A stretch of 64,000 nt of DNA from Anastrepha obliqua (taxonomy: Eukaryota; Arthropoda; Insecta; Diptera; Tephritidae): positions 136,019,601 through 136,083,600 of the forward strand of contig NC_072894.1 of NCBI RefSeq assembly GCF_027943255.1, written 5' to 3'. Shown here one piece after another: positions 24,704 to 37,800 of the stretch (position 1 is its first letter; every line of letters begins with the position of its first letter). The position numbers were made by a program, and so were the translations under genes. Under the pieces are notes generated by a model. The model ran no database searches and was not told where the DNA came from. It saw only the letters and a program-made list of their open reading frames with translations.

Positions 24704-27700
24704 TTTTTTATAAAAATATTATTCATTCAATTACGTAGACGATATCAATCGAAGTTTAAAACTAAAAAAAAATACATGAGAATTAAACAAATTATACAAT
24801 TTTTAATCATAATTTTTAGAAAGCTTCAGAGTATGCAGTTATACATCTCATTCAAATAGTTAGTTCAAGTTTCACAAATATTTGACTTAGAAATGGAATT
24901 TGAAAATGAATATTAGGCACCCTTCACACACTATTTTTTTATAAAAATTCGTTTACGCATCACTTTATAATCGAATTGAAGAGCTTACCGCTGAATTTTC
25001 GAGCGGCTGTACTAGCGAAAATAATGCTAAGCATTTCGGTCGTCCCAATTAAGTCGACCACTCCAGAAATGGTCTATAAAGCCATTATTTTTATTCTGCA
25101 CAAATATTTGGATATGAAAAAATAGCTTTAAGAGGGGTTCCAGTTTTTTCACAATCAACAACAAAAACAGTCGCTTTATAATTGCAAAGGAGTAAAAATG
25201 GACGAAAATAGATTTTCGTAAGCAGTTGATTGCTTGTGGTTAAACGAAGACGGAGCGGATGAAAATGAGCCACTCGCGCAAAATGGTCAAGGTAAAATAT
25301 TTTCGTTGTGCTTGTGAAATCATTCTCATGGATGAACTTGAAAAAGTTAACGCGATCCGTCACTTCTATCCTGCAAGCCCAGCAGTTTGTTGTATCGATT
25401 TGATATCGATGAGAAGCAAAATATATCACGTTTGGGGAGAAAAAGTTTTGCTTCATTTGGAAAAATTTGGAAAAATTGCGTAAATGAGAATATGAAATGC
25501 TTACTTATCTATAATTTTCTTTAAATTTAGACGTCTGTGATCATTTTAACTTCGATGAGGAGAAAGAAAGAAGAGGTGATCAGTGAGATAAGGCCTTCCG
25601 GTACTAAAAGGGGAAAAATGCACTAAAAAATTGGACGCACATTGGAGGAAGACTATCGAGCTAGGAACAATATTTCGTGACACTTTTCGTCCGCTTGGAA
25701 ATCGAAATTGTACGTCACTTGCAAAACCATCATTCGGCCACAATATTTAATTTTTGCAATTCTTTCATATCACTTCATTTCATTTCATTTATTGCCCAAT
25801 TCTTTCAGTGACGTAAAAAACTCCAACGAAGGGAACTTTTATTTCCCGCCTCTGGTTAGACACGTATGAAATTTGTTAGAAGAAAGCAACATATTTTCTT
25901 GTATACTCTTACCAGGCGCGGAGTGAAACGCTGGTTCAATGCGACATTCTAAGGTGCAGCAAAGTGCACTGTAATAAACACTCCAACAGTTATAAGCGAC
26001 ATATGTAAGTGACTTCAATGACTAACGTGTCGTCTAACTATGAAATCTTTCCTCTGTTGCATCATGCATGTGCATGTGTGCGAATGTGTGTCACGGCTCA
26101 CATGTGGCATGCTATGCTACTACAAAATGTACTGAACTCTGTTAACCTTTTTTACTTGCAGTAGCATTCAGTATAGGCTCAGTAGGCTGTCGTTGTTGCA
26201 AAGCCTGTTTCAATTTCAGTCTTGCTGATATGAACTTTAAATAAAATTTATTGTATGCCATAAATTAAATAATACAAAAATATGTGAAAAGTTGCCGTAG
26301 CTAAACATATATGGGTTGGAATTAAAGGATTTAAAGGGAGGGCAGGAATAATTTATGAAGAAAAGTGTAGTAAGAATAAGAAATGGTGTACGTGTGTTTT
26401 GTATGTATGGTTTTTTCTTTGATTTTTTATTAATGTATTTAATAAAATACATTTATTTGGGAGATAAGTGTGGCTAACGGGATATATATTTGCACAACTA
26501 ATCTGGGTATTGAGTAATTTTGAAATTTTTGCTTTAAAATAAATTATATATATTCATATGGGCTTACTAACAGTTATAAGTAAATATATATTTTTTTTAT
26601 CTATGATATATAATATAATTTGATAAAAATGAGAATGTGAGTCGTATAAAGGACATATGAATAAGTTTAATTTTTTTTCTCTACAAATTAGTAATTTTTT
26701 TTATAAAATTGTGTATCATTTTGTAACAAAGACCCATGTTTAAAGATTTGCATAAACTTATAAAAATTAAAAAAAATTGCATCAACATTGTAAACTTTTA
26801 ATCACAATTTTCAATAAATCTCGATTATGCAATTCTATTCTAATGAACTGCAAGTCTGAAGTCCCTCAAAGTTTTCGTTGAGTTTTGTTAAATTTTTTTC
26901 CAGCTAATGCTGCTCGTTTCCTTCATAAAAAAAATCCAAAAAAAAACTAAAACAAGAAAAAAATCATGGAGGAAATGCTTAATACAGTTAAGGAAAAAAT
27001 TATCAAAAATCAGTCAAAATTTTAAGCCGTTTCCAACTGGCACCTTATGGGGCTAAAATTTAATGGGATATAAAACTGCATACCCAAAACTACTGACTTA
27101 AAAATTCTGTACAAAAAGTGTAAAGTTTTGATGGAAACTGGACGATTGTTTAAAAATTTTTCACAAAGTTAAAAAATTGAATTTATGTGGTTTTTGTTCT
27201 AAAAGGGAATATATTTTTATGAAAAAACAATCAGTAAAATTAATTTCGCTTTATTTTGTTCAGATATTTAGTGACATCTTCACATACGTATATATTTATA
27301 TATATCTACAAATACACATATACAAGTATACCTATACTGTTTATACATATATATATATATATATTTGCTATCATTTCCCTCCCATCGACACAATTTCAGA
27401 TTCTCGTACGCCCAAACACTTCCTTTTCTATATGAATATGCTCTTCTAAGCTGCTGCACCCCATAAGTATGCTTCAAAATTGAATGCTGCTTATGCCACA
27501 CACCTAAGGCCTATCATTATTCATTTTATTTACAGCCTAAGTACTTGTCACACATAAATAAGATATCATTGTGTGATATACACATATTTATTTTTTTTTT
27601 TCAAGAGAAAATATAAATATATATGTATATGTGTTCGTGTGCCATTTTATAATAACCACATTATGACACGTTTTAAGTAGACTCGTACGTCAAGCGTGAT

Positions 27701-28560
27701 AAATTTGTTAGTTAAGTTATGAAATAAACACTTGAATGGGTGGTAGGCATACTGAGAAAAATCCAAGAAAGCTTAGGGCAAAAGTAGGACAGATAAAATA
27801 GACGTATACATGCCAGCAAAATACTTGACTTAATAATAAATCAATGTCTGCTTGGTATGGGTTTGTTATTTATTTCCATTTTGGTGCAAAATACATTTGT
27901 TATCAACATGGCAGTTCAGAGGGATTGTAGTATGTTCTAGGGTGTAATGTGATATTGATAGCGAGGCATTTTGCCTAATTATCCGCTAGCAAAATGAAGT
28001 AATGGAATGAGAGGTAAAGAAAAATTAAAGGAAAAGATACCAAGGCAAAATTAGTACTTTTTTCAATTTCGATCCGCGATGATGTTCAATTATTTAACTA
28101 TTCAATTAATCAATCCAAGCATCCATTCTATAGGAGTGGTAGAGGGTTCCACTATGGAGTATAAAGCACATCGATTAACAAAGCTTAGAATAGTAGGCCC
28201 CTAGCTATGCCAATGAGTAGGGCAGCTTATTTCTTTTATGTCTATATGACCGGGAAAGCAATCAGTAGAGGTTATCCTTGAATGGGAAATTGATTAAAAT
28301 TCCATTTAATACTGCTTAACTAGCTGGATTTCATTATATAATAGTTGCGAAAAATTACGCCTGTGTGTCAGAAAATATTATTTAGTGATCGATTTTTTAT
28401 AACTAATCCTTATCAGATAGAAGAGCGTACATATGAACCTATGTACCTAGAACTTTTGCTTGGAAGATATGCATATATACCTATTAGTATGCCTTACTCT
28501 CACTATTTTTCAATCAGATTTATAAAATTTATGTAAGACTTTTGCCAAAATATTTCGGAA
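24704..28560. other. Non-coding stretch
   Basis: No supported gene. The 121-codon minus frame at 25091-25456 and the plus frame at 25259-25483 overlap on opposite strands and show no family features. A TA-rich microsatellite field lies at 27285-27365, and AT-rich runs are frequent. Confidence 0.45.
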
Positions 28561-28564
28561 AACA

Positions 28565-29319
28565 TTAAGGGGTTAAGGGTAGTCAGAGGCACGGAAAAAT
28601 GATGGTTTTCAATAATTTGGTTTTTGCTAGTCGATTGCTTTATTTTACAAAAATAAAAATATAGCATTTGTACATCATGTTTCGACTTGACTTTAACAAG
28701 ATTACAAAAAAAAAAACAACTAATAATTATAAAAGTTATCGCTGTTCGTGTTGAGCCCGTTTCTCCAGAAGTCCCTTGCGGTGATCATCACAAGTCCTAA
28801 AATCTAAAATCAATCTGACAAGAATTAGTTGTATTAATAGATAATCTTGTGCCTGATCAAAGCTTTCGTTTCTTTTTCAAAATTAACAATATGGCGGCCT
28901 CAGGAAATATTGTTCAGATTTTCGAGAAAAAACCGACAATTAATTGTTTGAATTAAATTATTAAATTAAAATTTTTAATTAATTGTTAGAAGAAATTTTT
29001 AGGAAAAAAAATCCTTCTCGGGCACGAGTTTTTATGTTTTTCAAAAGCAGTATAAATTTTATTGAACTCTATCAAGCGGTTTTTAAGTTACAGTGATCAC
29101 CAGTTCAGAAAACATAGTTTTGAGAATAATGCATTTAAAGTTTTGCTATTGATTTATGTGGACCCGAGCGCCTTTTGTTAATTCTTGAATAACTCGAAAA
29201 ATATTTGTCGGATCGACTTCAAATTTTCACACAAACCTTTTTAAGATATTATGCTTTAAGAAAATGCAAAAAAAAAGAATCAAATTGTTTGAAAATTCTG
29301 ACTACCACTAGCCCCTTAA
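28565..29319. mobile_element. TTAA-type MITE (747 bp)
   Basis: Flanked by TTAA (28565-28568 and 29316-29319). The left end is GGGGTTAAGGGTAGTCAGA. The right end, in reverse complement, is GGGGCTAGTGGTAGTCAGA, matching at 16 of 19 positions. No transposase is encoded. TTAA duplications with GGG-type ends suggest mobilisation by a piggyBac-like transposase. An internal motif at about 29107-29145 resembles ones in the two other TTAA elements of this window. Confidence 0.75.
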
Positions 29320-32300
29320 GATTTTTGTGATCTAGGTCGGATTGAAAATTTTTAAAAATTTCATATAGATATTTTAAGCTCAGAAAATATTTTTTGTATA
29401 AAAATTTTAAGCTTTAAAAAATTTTATACAGACATTTGCAGCTCAAACTCTTCCATTATCTGGTGTAATTTTCAGGGAAAAATATTTATAAATACTAATT
29501 TCATTTATAAACAACTCGATTTTTTGACGTATTTCCAAATCTATCCAGATCACATGATTGTTTTGACGCTTTGCTCGAAACTTGCTCAGATTTCTCTAAA
29601 TAACAAACGTGATAAAAAGGAATAGCAGCTACTACAGCTTTCGTAATGGAGTTTACCATCAATAAAGCGTCTGTCTTTTCCTAAAATTACTGAATTTTAA
29701 TAACTTATTCGTCCTATGCAACATAGCAAAGATTCTAATTGCATTTTTGCATACTTTTACTAATATTTAATGCTTTATGGAGTATCTAACTGTTGATTAC
29801 AGAAATCTAGTCACACCATATTGCCTGCTTGTCTTTCAAAGGTCACTCATAATATTTTTTTTTAGCTTCTACTGAGAGCAAGTGTAAATGTTTGTAAAAC
29901 CAAGAGTAAATGTGTAAAAAATATAAAAATACACGTACATCAAATATGGATTTTTACACCTGAAAGCTTCACTCTGACAGTCTGATGTGGGCTTTTTGAC
30001 AGCTTGAGCTTAGCCTGAGTATTCTGCATGTACGTATGAGTATCGTATGACACATAAGTAAAACTATAAAAAAAGTCCAACAAAGAAATACAAAAAAAGA
30101 AATAAAAGTAAACAAATAAGACCATCCTATGTCACTCAAAATATAATCAACACCAACCAGCCAAATGCTCGAAAACTAATCTACTGGCAGCAGTAGCTCC
30201 TTGCAAACATCTGTAACTACAAATTTTTCCAACTATTTTTCTATGTGTTTATAATCTTTTACATTTTTGTTTCCAATTTCAAATTTAGAGCTTTACTTTT
30301 GCAACAAAAACAACAACAAAAGTTTAAACCAAAATTCAAACAACTTTCAGGGCATAAATATGCACATACACCATACGGAATAAGCAGTTGCGGGCAAGAC
30401 AATAGAAGTACTGCGTTTTCTGAGTCAGCGCCTGGAAGTGGAGGCATGGCGATTTGAAATAAATGAAGCAAAATATAAAAGGTGTTTGCATTCTCAGGTC
30501 AAAGCTATTTTTATGCTAACTAACACAGAAAATATTCATCTGAGTGTTTTTCGAAAAAGTGGCAAAATCGGTTGAATTACAGATCTAGGCGAAGTATGTA
30601 TTTTGGACGCGAATATAAATAATTTTGGAAGACATCTTATCCCATTATTTGTACCGCAAAGGCGTAGTTTTGAAACCTTATTTAAAATTGTTTTTCAAGT
30701 TCCCAAAATATGAGCTTGGGAGGTAGTTAGAAGATTAAAATTTCCAGGAGATTCTTACTTGAAACATTTTACTTCACAGAAAAAATCTGCATACGAAGAA
30801 CGCAAAAGTCTACAGAAACTAAAATAAAAAATATTTTGCCTAAAAATATACAAAAATTATGTTTGCTTTCTTTCAATGCATTTACGATCCGAATGAACAC
30901 ATCTGTTGCACTATATTTGTTTTTATCTAGTGAAGTAAAGGGTCTCTCCAAATGAGACATGTACACATTAAAACTTTTTCAGGTTTCACATTTTTTGTTT
31001 TCAAAATAACTAATTTTTATATATATGTAAATATATGTAATTTTTATATATATGTAAATATATAATATATGTAAATATATATAAGTTTTTAAATTAAAAA
31101 TATAAATAATAATTAATACATCTAATTTCAATTAACTTAAAGATTAAATACTACCTTTTTATTTTAATTTTCTTTCAGTTTAAGGCTTCTTTTTCTATTA
31201 CATTTTGGTTAAAAAATAATGACCAAAATTGCAAAATTCTGCCATAAATGGGTCCTACTTTAATTTACTGTTTTGGTTTCCCTATTTTAACAACACTATT
31301 AATTTGAACGCAGCTGTACTTGCGAGCCTGCGAGTGAGTAGCGCACTGCCCCATTTCCGTTCGCTTGCCGCTGTCACTCATGAGATGCGTTAAAACTAGA
31401 AATCGCAAACGCATAAGCGGATATGCATACATACATTTCAACGGATATACGCCAGTTACACAGCCAAACATTTGGAGCCTACCTTAGTATTTATGAATGT
31501 AGGTACATATGTATGTGCAGGTGTGTACATCGGCGTTTAACTAGCAACCGAATAGCCAGAAATGCCAACGTCCCCAACAACTCGATCTCACTAGCATACA
31601 AATAGGCACAAAAGTTGGACATACTACAGCAAGCGTCAGCCAGTCGTTAGGCCGACTGGCAACTATAGCAAGCAGCCTACCAACCGCGGAAGCATGTGCT
31701 GAAAGCGTTGCAACGGCGCAGAGGGAGGTAGAAGAGTAAGAGCGAAAAAAGTCGACAATTTTGCGAATTTTGCATTTTGCCGCGACGCAAATGAAATATC
31801 TACATTTAGGCGCGCACACATCAAATGCAGTAAAGGCCAGAAACAAAAGTTTATAGTGGCGGCAATGGTGACCAAGATCAGCGGCAATCAGGCAGTTAGG
31901 CAGTTAGGCTTGGCGGTTGTGCATTTGAAGCTGCATATTCCGGCAATGCACAAATGCCATGTAAATGGCGGTGCGCCTAAAAGTAGGCTTGCGAAATTTC
32001 ACAAGCTTCAAAATAGAAATGTTTGAACGCGCAGCACAAATGTGTATAGTACCCATACCAACACACATGTGCACATCTGTGCGCTTGTGTGTGAATGTAC
32101 GAGTTTCCGTGTTGCCAGTTTTGTACGCGGCGCGACGCGACGTTAGTGGCAAAAGTTAACAAATGTCAGTTAGTGTTTGCAACTGCCGACGAGCTAAAAG
32201 CTATGTGGCAACACATTTGTGAAAAGCAACCAACAACAAGTGAGCGCAATCAACAGCCAACGAAATAAACAAAGGCCAACAACTCAGTCAGGCAAGTTGA

Positions 32301-33320
32301 CGGACTGGCTGCTTGGCAGGCAGAGCAGCGAAAGAGGCAGTGGGTGAGTTTGCATTCACCGGCAGGCGCGTCTCACTTGGCAGTCAGGCAGCTGATTGGT
32401 AGCAACATTTTTGGCATATTTTTAGAGGAAGTGGCGTGTGAGTGGGGCAGGAAGATAAAGTGGGGCATCGCGAGAATTTTTGAGCTGAAAATAGGCAAAC
32501 GTTAGCAATTTGTAGCAACACTGTGTAGGCGTACAGTTAGTCGACTTGTTTTTCTTTCTGCGTGTGCTCGTATGTGTGCCCATGTACACACACATAGTAA
32601 GTGTTCAGTGACTGCTGTTGCCTGGCTGTCACAAGTGATGAAGATTTCAATGCAAACTCAAGCACAGTTTAGTTCGAGTGTTGCACTTTAGGATTAATAA
32701 AGAAATTAGCGTTATTGGAAAATGCGCGTTTTTGTGTTGTGAGATAACAAATATTTTCAGCACAAGCGCATGTATGTTAAGGTGCCTCACAAGGCATGCA
32801 AACAAAAAAAAAAATTAAAAATATGTGGGCATTTTTCTACGTAAGTTGAGGAATTTGATATTTGTTGGCGACCTTGAACAAAGTATTCTTCGTCGATGCA
32901 GTGTTTTATGAAAATTAAAAATACAACTGAAGAATCAAGAATTTCATGGAAAAAATTACTTTATTTCAGCAATAAAGAGTATAAAGGGGCTTTAGTTGCA
33001 TATAAAAAAAATTATTTCTGTCGATACAAATATAGTGAGCTTATTCAGTCACTCTTCGTATAATAATGCAACATATGGAAAATATTTTCCTAAATCTTCA
33101 TTGCAAAATATTGAAAATTGAGCGTGAGAAAAATTCGACTCAGAGATTTTTAACAGTCATTTTAAAAGTAATGAGATTTTCAGAGGTATTTTAATTTTCA
33201 TTCGGTCCAGACTTGGAGCAGTTAGTGTATGAAGTATTTAATTTATTGGTTTCTGTACGAATGGGTGCTTATGCTTAATTTTAATTAATCTTAAGTTTAG
33301 CCTGAGTTCTGCAGTCCGTA
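29320..33320. other. Non-coding stretch
   Basis: No supported gene. A TATATATGTAAA-type tandem run lies at 31018-31085. From about 31300 to 32650 GC content rises and CA-rich, GCAAC-rich sequence appears, as in fly regulatory DNA, with several mutually overlapping chance frames on both strands. Confidence 0.45.
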
Positions 33321-33323
33321 ACA

Positions 33324-33412
33324 TCAAAGAAGCTCAGCTGGTAGTGCTGAGTTTCAACGGTATAACGGGTGACTTAATTATGGAACAACGGTGAGTATGA
33401 ACCCTTGGTGCT
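33324..33412 (+). other. tRNA-like segment (pseudo-tRNA or SINE head)
   Basis: AGCTCAGCTGGTAGTGC at 33331-33347 closely fits a tRNA D-arm / A box. About 45 bp downstream GAGTATGAACCC (33392-33403) is a weak B-box-like match. The acceptor and T stems do not pair convincingly, so a functional tRNA is unlikely. A pol III-derived repeat head is the better reading. Confidence 0.3.
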
Positions 33413-33979
33413 TACTATTGTTCATGTATTAGTTGACTTCTTACTGTAAATTATATTGAATATGCCGATCCGAAGTTGGACAGCACTCCAATGCCAACTT
33501 CTACACCGCACTGGAATTCCATGCATCGAATATTGGTGCCTCAACTCGTGGCATTTGTTTTAAAGCTGTCCATTTTTATTACGTTGCGTTTATACATATT
33601 TGGACCTCCAACTCTTCTCACTTGCTTTTCAACTATGTAAGTACATTTTCCACTCCATAAAGCTTAACTCTTTAAATCGAACAATTCCATTACCAATTCT
33701 CAATGTGGATTGCTTTGTGTTTTTGTTGAGAGAATTTACCATGAATGTTGGTTTTGAATCGCTCAAATCTGTTAGCAAACGCATCTTTAATATTTTGTAT
33801 AATTGATCTGAACTAATTTGTGTTGCACTCTCGATATTGTTTTAGAAATTGCAAATGAGGCAATTTACCGCTCTGAATATGTTCTGCAAAATAAATTCAT
33901 TTTTCTTTAAAATAAACAAAAACTTCTACTAAAACATGGGCTGGGCTTCCCTTTCCTTGCAGTTTTAGATTCAGCTTAT
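33413..33979. other. Non-coding stretch
   Basis: Nothing supported. The 68-codon frame at 33600-33806 lacks features. Confidence 0.4.
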
Positions 33980-34650
33980 TTAAGGGGTCCCGGCGGTCTA
34001 GAGCTCGAAAATTTAGGGTATTTTCTGGAATTTTTTTTAGAATAAAATAAATGGAAAACGATATTTAAATTTTTTAGGCTTTTTGTTTTTTTTTATATAC
34101 AAAAATGAAAAGAAATGTTTTTTTTTTAATTTTAATAGTTTTAAAAATGGCGCTGAAGTTGATCTTCCCGAAAAATTGGACCCGGACGGTGTTGTCCATT
34201 TTGGCTCTTCTATTTAGCCGAAACACAAAAACCAAAAAAATTATTAATCGGTATGACTGTAGCTATTTCCCGTACTAGAATAAAAAAGAAACGAGTTTTT
34301 TTCCAGTTTTTTAATAAAAAAAATACGAAATAATTGAACTAATAGTATAATTCTAGCACGGGCGAAAGCCGTTGATGTTGTGAACAACATATTAAAGTTT
34401 CAGACGATTCGGTTGAATAGTTTTTTTTTTTTTGACAACACCAGGCCGGAAAACCCGTTTCGAGATAAATGAGTTTAAAGTTTGAGGTAATGGGTCGTAG
34501 AAGCTATAATATTGAGAATTTCTACGTGAAAATTTCACAGTATATTTTTAAAATACTATACTTTCGAAATATCGAAAAAACAGAAAATCGATGTTTTGAA
34601 ACTTCTAGACCAAATTTCGTTGCGATATCCACCATAAAGTAAAAGTTTTG
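33980..34650 (+). mobile_element. TTAA-type element, left end and body
   Basis: TTAA at 33980-33983 is followed by GGGGTCCCGGCGGTCTAGAG, the same TTAA-GGGG start as the elements at 28569 and 47260. The body shares with the 47260 element a GATTCGGTTGAATAGTTTT-type segment and, at 34448-34482, the AAACCCGTTTCGAGA...TTTAAAGTTTGAGG motif. No matching right inverted end is found, so the right boundary is a guess and the copy is probably truncated. Confidence 0.5.
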
Positions 34651-34899
34651 CAACCATTTATGGTTCTTTAATTCAGTGTTTTTCCAGTTAGGAATGTATG
34701 AATTTCATTTAAGCACACACCACAACATTTCAACACCTTATCTTTGGAAAGCCATCGTACTTTAGTTTGAAGAAGGAGGTCGGAGTACTGAGTCTTTATT
34801 TCGTTTAAAAAGTCTTTGCAGTCAGCGAGTACAAGTGGCTGAGAGATAAAGTCGGTGCTTGATCGTTAATTGATTCAGAATGATTTTTAAATGGTGTTT

Positions 34900-35014
34900 C
34901 TTTTTTTTTGATAAAATAAAAAATTATTGCGTGTAGAACTAAAGTGCCGGAGCTTCATATACAAAGAGCCGCATGTGACTTGCGTGGCCAAGATTGCCGA
35001 CCACTGGTCTAGTG
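34900..35014 (+). mobile_element. hAT element right-end remnant
   Basis: The segment ends GATTGCCGACCACTG (34992-35006), reverse complement of a CAGTGGTCGGCAA-type hAT terminal repeat. It is followed by GTCTAGTG (35007-35014), which fits the 8-bp nTCTAGnn hAT target. The subterminal AGAGCCGCATGTGACTTGCG (34965-34984) is also of a type common in hAT ends. No left end or transposase was found nearby. Confidence 0.5.
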
Positions 35015-36640
35015 CATTAAATAATTACTGTTTGACACCTTGTAATGTAACTGAAGTCTAAAAAAATCTTAAGTTATGATTAATTTTAAAATGAAGGTCG
35101 GATCAATCAGTTCGCTTAGAATGCTGACTGTTACATTTTGAGCGATGATATCGATACAATTGTGTGTTTCTTTTTTTGCCCCAAAATGACCATAACTTTG
35201 TATGTAATTTTATGTAGCTATAATAAATATGCTTATTCTATAATTGCCTTCCAAGTAGTCCACGTAGTGAAATTAACATATTTGGCAATTTTGTACCAGC
35301 AGCTCACTCCCTGGCATCCTTTTTTGCTAATGTGTTAATTTTGCAACGAAGGGCAAATAACGAAAAAACCAAAAAAATTTGCACTAACCTATAGTGTTTT
35401 GTTACCTGTGCCGCTTAGTACATGGTCTAACAAAAAGAGGTTTAAGTAAACCAGATGCAAAAAACAAGTTGAAAGGCCAACCAGTCGAATGCAATCCTTT
35501 TATTGCGAAAATATGATATCCTTGTTTCCGACTAATAAACCTGCACTTAACCACAATTACCAGCAGCTGCTACACAAATGCCCTAAACAACAGCAACAAC
35601 AACCAAAACAGAAACAATAACAACAATAAAGATGTCTTGCTGCGCTCAAGGCGGTAGGTATTTGTTGCTGCCGGCATTGGCCCATAGGCACTCTTTGCAG
35701 GCACCTGGCATTTCGGCAGGCTGGGTGACTCGCTGGGTGGCTGGCCTTGCTTGCACTGCTGCCACCCTACTAGCGTCCTGCAATCAGTCTTCATTTACAA
35801 TTTTGCACCTGTGCGCAATGCCGACGGCAGTCAAGCAGCAGAGTAGTAATAATGCGCAGCACACTATGCAACAAACGCATGTACCTCTGGTGCATATGTA
35901 CATATTAACAACAAAGGGCGCAAAGCAACAACAAATAAGGGGAAAATATAAAATATATGCGAATATGTGCAACAAAAAACAGGAAAGCGCAGCTGAGCCT
36001 GCTGCACTCAGCAAATGGAGAATTGGAGGATTAACCTGTGCTGTTGTTGGACGCTTACGTCTTTCGGTCGGTTGACTATTTTTGTATGCCACACAAACAC
36101 TCGTTAACTACGGCCGTGTGGCAATAAACACAGCCGAACGCATGTAAACATACGCATACACATCAACACAAACACACACAAGGCAGTGAAAAAAAGGACA
36201 AAAGGAACTGGCGTACATGACATTAAGGGCTTGTTGGTGGCGACGCTCATCGGCAAGCAAAAATCGAATGACGCCAAAATAGGTGTGTCAGTGCGAATGT
36301 GCAAGTAATTGTATACATACATACATACATACATATATGTATGTGTGGTGCTAAAGCAAAGGTGAAAATGGTTGTTGGCTGGCAGCAAGTCAGCAGGACG
36401 GTAGCTACTTTTGTTATTATTTCTGGTTTACCGACTTTTGTAATGTAGGGTTTTCTTATTTCTGCTGCTTGTTTGGGTGCCTTTGTTTTTACTTCTGCTT
36501 TTTCCCTTGTTTTAGCAATTGTTATTTGTGTAACATTCATCCGTTCTTGTTGTAATTGTTATTTTGTTGTTAACACAACAATAATAATGCCATCAGCAAC
36601 AGTAACAGCAAAAACCGTTTGAAAGCAGAAAACAAATTTG
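35015..36640. other. Non-coding stretch
   Basis: Chance frames on both strands overlap at 35570-36090 (CAA-rich). An ATAC microsatellite lies at 36311-36346. No supported gene. Confidence 0.45.
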
Positions 36641-36647
36641 TTGAAAG

Positions 36648-36926
36648 TTACCCTTCTATGTTGGCCGTAACGCGCGATGTCAGCAGCGGGGAAGACACTG
36701 ATATATCGACGTAAATATTTTGTGAAGAGAAATGGGTAAGTGGTAAAATTTTGATTTGCACTTTAGGGTCAATGCGATGGGTTATTTCACCCGCATGTCT
36801 GACGGGTGTAAAAAGCTTTTCGTAAATTTGTGTTGAAGTTGAATAAACTATTCTTTTGCCCCAATTTACTTCATCTACGCGCTGAGTAGACAAATCAGAT
36901 TGCCATTCTAAGTTGTATAGACGAAG
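36648..36926 (-). CDS. Candidate unidentified exon or old coding fragment
   Basis: A minus-strand frame of about 90 codons, open from just below an in-frame TGA near 36928, with balanced, protein-like composition: NLEWQSDL, RVDEVNWGKRIVYSTSTQIYE, THRIDPKVQIKILPL, and SPLLTSRVTANIEG at its end. It has no in-frame ATG near its 5' end, so it would have to be an internal exon or a fragment. The 3' end reads GAAGGGTAACTTT, where AAGG^GTAACT would be a usable splice donor; a good acceptor upstream is not evident. I do not recognise the family. It may be a host exon, a retroelement piece or chance. Confidence 0.25.
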   Translation of the reverse strand, partial: LRLYNLEWQSDLSTQRVDEVNWGKRIVYSTSTQIYEKLFTPVRHAGEITHRIDPKVQIKILPLTHFSSQNIYVDISVSSPLLTSRVTANIEG

Positions 36927-37059
36927 TCACTTCCAACACGAGGTATGTGTCACAATATGAGTACATGGGGAAGAAGTGCCAATAAATTACTTTGGACGAT
37001 GTCATACATTTTTCTCAAAATTTTTTTTTTGTAGGCTTGAGTAAAGTGAGAAAGAAACA

Positions 37060-37800
37060 GAAATATTTCGAAACAGATTTGGTAATTTTGAAATTTATTC
37101 AATGCTTATAATTCTGGCAGTGAGTTTTTGAAGGGATCAAAAAGTTCCCGAAACAACCGCCAGGTGATGCTCTAAATCAATCCATTTTAGTTATATTTTT
37201 TTTTGCTAGGCTGCGACACTCTTTCCAAAATTGTAACGCCATTGCCTGACTTTTGTAAAAGTTACGTGGCCGGGAGTAAATCGGCCTCCGCATATGTTTC
37301 GATCTTTAGAGTTGTAAAAATAGATTTGAATTTGCAACATCGAGTTTGTATTAAATTTTGAATTAAAAATAGATTTAATGGTGCAAAAGTCTTAGAAATA
37401 TTGGGATACTTTTTTGGTAATGATACTCCAAAGAAAAGAGCCGTTAACGAGTGGAATGTATGCTTCAAATGCTTTCGTGAGTCCATCGAGGATGATATAG
37501 AGAGATCATAGTGGCGGGCCATCGACATCGAAAACTGACGAAAACATCAATAAAGTGAAAGAAAGTGGATCAATTTTTTTTTAATTTTTTCTGTTTGATC
37601 GAGCTAAAGAACTTTTACTGGAAATGCGTTTTAACAGCTGAAGGGAAGTAATGGAAAATCGAAGATGGCTCCGATGACTATGCCGAAAATAGAAATGGAT
37701 CGAACGCTGGAATATATAAGTAGGTTGCAGTGGATGGGGAGTACTTTGAAAGAATTAATAGCACTCTTGAGGAATAAACTTGTATTTTCAATTTTTGTTC
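37060..37800 (+). pseudogene. Internally deleted mariner element with transposase N-terminus
   Basis: From about 37308 a frame reads VKIDLNLQHRVCIKF, a stop, then NRFNGAKVLEILGYFFGNDTPKK and NEWNVCFKCFRESIEDD. After a frameshift SGGPSTSKTDENINKVKE follows (about 37507-37560). This is the helix-turn-helix DNA-binding region and linker (FREGREDVEDDxRSGRPSTSKTDENI) of mariner transposases. The catalytic DD(34)D core is absent. Upstream AAAAAGTTCCCGAAACAACCGCCAGGTGATGCTCTA (from 37139) resembles the subterminal part of such elements, and GTACTTTGAAAGAATTAA (from 37740) resembles the end of the transposase gene, implying an internal deletion. Confidence 0.6.

Noticed and set aside
25091..25743. 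Overlapping ORFs on both strands resembling a small DNA-binding protein gene
   Set aside because: No domain could be named, and stops interrupt the most plausible plus-strand reading.
34596..34606. CTTCTAGACC as the right end of the TTAA element starting at 33984
   Set aside because: Only seven bases match the reverse complement of the left end, and no CCCC-TTAA follows.
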